Below are positions 60,711-64,000 of a DNA stretch of 64,000 nt, piece after piece. The stretch is from the NCBI RefSeq assembly GCF_018831625.1, contig NZ_CP065193.1, forward strand, positions 744,001 to 808,000, given 5' to 3'. This stretch comes from Spiroplasma endosymbiont of 'Nebria riversi' (GTDB taxonomy: Bacteria; Bacillota_I; Bacilli_A; Mycoplasmatales; Nriv7). Below the pieces are notes generated by a model that saw only the letters and a program-made list of their open reading frames with translations, did no database searches and was not told where the DNA came from. The position numbers and the translations under genes are program-made. Position 1 is the first letter of the stretch. Each line of letters starts with the position of its first letter.

Positions 60711-61642
60711 CGAAAGTTATTTTTATGGGGACACCGATTTTTGCTAAAGAAGTATTATTAAAATTATTAACAATGGATTTTATTGAAGTTGTAGCTGTTG
60801 TTTGTCAACCTGATCGGAAGGTCGGGAGAAAGCAAGAAATGAGGATTGGTGTTGTTAAACAAGTAGCATTAGCATCAAAATTAAAGATTTTTCAACCAGA
60901 TAATATTAACGATATTGTTTTAGAACTAGATAATTTAAATGCTGATTTAATAATTACTTGTGCGTATGGTCAATTTTTGGGAACAAGGATTTTACAATTG
61001 GTGCCGAAAGGTTGCTTAAATATTCATACTTCGTTATTACCTAAATTACGAGGTGGAGCGCCAATTCATTGAGCGGTAATTAATGATGAAAAGGAAACTG
61101 GTATTAGTTTAATGAAAATGACATCACAAATGGATGGGGGGCCAGTATTTGTTCAAGAGAAAATTAGGTTGGTAGCAAATGAAACGGCAAGTAGTTTGCA
61201 TTATCGTTTAATTTTGTTAGCAAATATGATGTTAGAAAAATATTTATTCTTAATAATTAGTGGTAAAATTACTCCAGAAATCCAAAATGAACGACTCGTA
61301 TCGTTTGGTTTAAATATTAAACGAAATAATGAAAAGATTATTTGAAATGTTGATGCGAGAAAAGTAACTTGTCAAATTCGTGGTCTTTTTGAAATCCCTT
61401 TAGCTTATACGACTTATGAAAATAAGATTTATAAAATTCATCAGGCGATCGTTTATGATATTAATAAACAGGAAAAGGTGGCGGGAACAATTTTATCATT
61501 TCAACAAGATGGTATTGAAGTTCAAACGAGTAAAGGAAGTGTTTTAATTCAAAAATTACAACCTGAGGGTAAAAAAGCAATCTTGGTTAAAAATTTTTAT
61601 CAAGGACAACATCCTTTGCGGGTTGGAACAAAATTTATTTAA
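60704..61642 (+). CDS. fmt: Methionyl-tRNA formyltransferase
   Basis: 312 residues. VIFMGTPIFAKEVL at the N-terminus, VCQPDRKVGR, ADLIITCAYGQFLG, and the active-site segment CLNIHTSLLPKLRGGAPIHW (Asn-His plus SLLP; Asp in KMTSQMDGGPVF), then a C-terminal beta-barrel (VAGTILSFQQDGIEVQTSKG). It formylates Met-tRNAi. One UGA Trp codon directly follows GGAPIH. Start chosen at ATG 60704 inside the preceding gene. Confidence 0.94.
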
Positions 61643-61662
61643 GGAAAGGATTTGAAAGAAAA

Positions 61663-62256
61663 ATGTATCGTTTTCGTTCATTGAAATATTTAGCAACAAC
61701 AGGTGTAATCACAGGTCTTTTAATGGTTTGTGGTTATGCTTCTAGTTTTATTAAAATTGGCGTTGGTTGTTTGCAATTAGCTGATATTATTGCTTTACCT
61801 TTAATTACCTTTATTTCGGGGCCAATGATTTTATTTACTAATCCGTTTGCGATGGCATTTGCTGATATTATGGGGGGATATTTTGTTTTTATTCCCATTA
61901 CGATTGTTGTTAGGATTTTAATGTTTGTTATTATTCGGATATTAGAACCATATTTTCATTTTATTATCAGTCATTTTTTTGCGGTTTTACCAGTTTTAAT
62001 TATTTATCCACCATATACTTACTTTATTTCTAATTTTGATTATAGTTATGCGATTACAGCATTAATTAATGATGCTGTGCAAGCGATATCAACATATATT
62101 TTTTCCTTGTTTATTACTTGGTTTTTAATTAGAATTAATAGTGTCAGTTATGGTCATCTTTGAAGTGATAATGATTTTGATTATTTACGAGCGACAGCGT
62201 TAGAAAATAGTAATTTAGAACAAAGTAAGGAAATTAAAAATAATGGCAACAAATAA
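61663..62256 (+). CDS. ECF transporter S component (folate-type)
   Basis: 197 residues with about six hydrophobic helices: [20 protein letters not shown], then [60 protein letters not shown] and [20 protein letters not shown]. The early [10 protein letters not shown] and [12 protein letters not shown] segments follow the FolT-like S-component pattern, which binds folate for the shared ECF ATPase module. Placement directly behind fmt, which needs formyl-tetrahydrofolate, supports this, by inference. A 14-base overlap with lepA. Confidence 0.75.
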
Positions 62257-64000
62257 AAATTTAATTCGTAATTTTAGTATTATTGCTCATATTGATCATG
62301 GTAAGTCTACTTTAGCGGATAGGCTTTTAGAATTAACGGGTACGGTTAGTAAAAGAGAATTAAAAGATCAATTATTAGATTCAATGGATTTAGAGCGAGA
62401 AAGAGGAATTACTATTAAGTTAAATGCTGTGCAGTTGCAGTATGTTGCTAAGGATCATCAACAATATTGTTTTAATTTAATTGATACGCCGGGACATGTA
62501 GATTTTACTTATGAAGTTTCGCGTAGTTTAGCGGCTTGTGAGGGAGCATTATTAGTAGTTGATGCTACACAAGGGGTTCAAGCGCAGACAATAGCCAATG
62601 TTTATTTAGCGATTGATAATGATTTAACAATTATTCCTGTTATTAATAAAGTTGATTTGCCTAATGCGGACCCCGAAAGAATTAAACAACAAATTAGAAA
62701 ATTGACAGGAACCGCGTATTCGCATATCCCGTTAATTTCTGCCAAGACTGGTTTAAATGTTGATGAAGTGTTAGAAACTATTGTTAGAGATATTCCTGCT
62801 CCAATAAAATCCCAAGATGATGTTCCTTTGCGGGCATTGATTTTTGATTCTTATTATGATCAATATCGTGGTGTAATGATTTTTATTCGTGTTTTTCAAG
62901 GAACTGTTAAGATTAATGATAAGATTCGTTTTATGGCGACAAGGGGTGAATATGAAGTTATTAGTGTTGGTATTAAGACACCGTTGGAAGTTCAGCAGGA
63001 TGCAATCTATGCTGGTCAGGTTGGTTGAGTAGCGGCGGCTATTAAGAATATTAAAGATGTTCAAGTAGGAGATACAATGACACATGCTGATTTTCCAACA
63101 TTAGTGCCATTATCAGGTTATCGAAAAATTAATTCAATGGTTTATTGTGGATTATATTCCGTTGATAGTTCGCGTTATGAAGATTTAAAAGATGCATTAT
63201 CAAAATTGCAATTATCAGATGCTGCTTTGGTATATGAACCAGAAAATTCACAAGCATTAGGATTTGGTTTTCGTTGTGGGTTTTTAGGTTTATTACATAT
63301 GGATGTTATCCAAGAACGACTTGAGAGAGAATATAATTTAGATTTAATTGCTACGGCGCCAAGTGTTATTTATGAAGTGCATTTAACTGATCAACAAATT
63401 ATTATTGTGGATAATCCGAGTAAATTACCAGAAGTGCAAAAAATTCGTAGTATTAATGAGCCTTTTGTTAAAGTAACGATGATGACTCCTGAAACTTATT
63501 TAGGTGGTTTAATGGAGTTATGTCAGCAAAAACGCGGTATTTATCAAAATCTTGTTTATGTTGATAATACAAGAAGGATTTTGACTTATGAAATGCCGTT
63601 AAATGAGATTATTTTTGATTTTTTTGATCGTTTAAAATCTGTGTCTAAGGGCTATGCTTCATTAGATTACGAATTATTAGGTTATCGACCAAGTAAATTA
63701 GTAAAGATGGATATTTTATTAAATGGTGCGGTTGTTGATGCTTTATCAATGATTGTGCATAAAGATTTTGCGTATGCTCGTGGAAGAAATTTATGTGCTA
63801 AATTAAAAGATATTATTCCGCAACAAAACTTTGAAATTCCTGTACAAGCTTCCATTGGTAATAAAATCATTGCGCGAGAAACTATTAAGGCGTTAAGGAA
63901 AAATGTTACTGCTAAGTGTTATGGTGGTGATATTAATCGCAAGAAAAAGTTATTAGAAAAACAAAAGAAAGGTAAAAAGCGGATGAAGGCTTTTGGAAAT
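62243..64000 (+). CDS. lepA: Elongation factor 4 (LepA), 3' end outside window
   Basis: 586 codons to the edge of ~600 expected. G domain: [20 protein letters not shown] (P-loop), [16 protein letters not shown] (switch I), [20 protein letters not shown] (switch II), [14 protein letters not shown] (NKxD) and LISAKTG. LepA-specific C-terminal parts: [40 protein letters not shown] and [20 protein letters not shown], then [21 protein letters not shown] ribosomal GTPase that back-translocates or remodels stalled ribosomes. Overlaps the preceding gene. Confidence 0.95.

Noticed and set aside
62771-63870. Minus-strand ORFs opposite lepA
   Set aside because: lepA motifs run continuously on the plus strand.

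Overview
The window is chromosomal DNA of a Spiroplasma, most likely from the Citri clade. UGA is read as tryptophan in almost every real gene (pepF, trpS, thrS, recD2, lepA), the DNA is extremely AT-rich, and the accessory DNA consists of Spiroplasma plectrovirus genes (SpV1/SVTS2 type), tailed-phage remnants and many copies of a few insertion sequences. All gene models here use genetic code 4.

Layout. 1-1064: tsaB start, a broken coaX and the 3' end of an ECF transporter S-component gene (all minus). 1065-19923: an 18.9-kb block bounded by imperfect terminal inverted repeats and flanked by CTA on both sides, which splits that S-component gene. Inside it are IS1595 and IS3 elements, three tandem copies of a 1.58-kb module (acid phosphatase fragment, nucleoside deoxyribosyltransferase, DNA methylase fragment), intact pepF, decayed tailed-phage capsid genes and a plectrovirus fragment with an origin-like stem-loop. 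19924-21764: the rest of the interrupted operon (S-component N-terminus, tsaE, nrnA-like). 21882-33752: IS1595, trpS, a HAD phosphatase, thrS, pyk, further decayed phage genes with an IS3 copy, an SSB-like gene, acpS and another IS1595. 33942-40708: a decayed DNA alkylation repair gene, two IS3 copies around a plectrovirus fragment, an ISLre2-type remnant, a broken nadD/yqeK fusion and IS1595. 40772-48610: a small secreted-protein locus and a largely collinear but mutated plectrovirus provirus (transposase-like gene, lipoprotein, P1-like protein, coat protein, Zot-like ATPase). 49341-54306: a tight core cluster (Pr6Pr membrane protein, mtnN, a second Pr6Pr protein, a dual-specificity phosphatase, recD2). 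54343-58093: two converging repeat-rich surface-type genes broken by IS1595 pieces. 58094-64000: core genes (membrane coiled-coil protein, DUF2779 nuclease-like protein, fmt, folate-type ECF S component, lepA), most with overlapping starts and stops.

Functional picture. Removing 1065-19923 and one CTA rejoins the S-component gene in frame (582 nt) and restores a minus-strand operon nrnA-tsaE-S component-coaX-tsaB. This joins pantothenate/CoA supply with t6A tRNA modification. The S component and coaX are both now broken, so this strain probably depends on other copies or on host CoA precursors. Most mobile-element genes are also decayed: of eight IS1595 loci one has no visible lesion, and no IS3 copy has both frames intact and both ends present. 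The window records repeated IS-driven duplication, nesting and decay more than active elements. No tRNA, rRNA or CRISPR array was seen.
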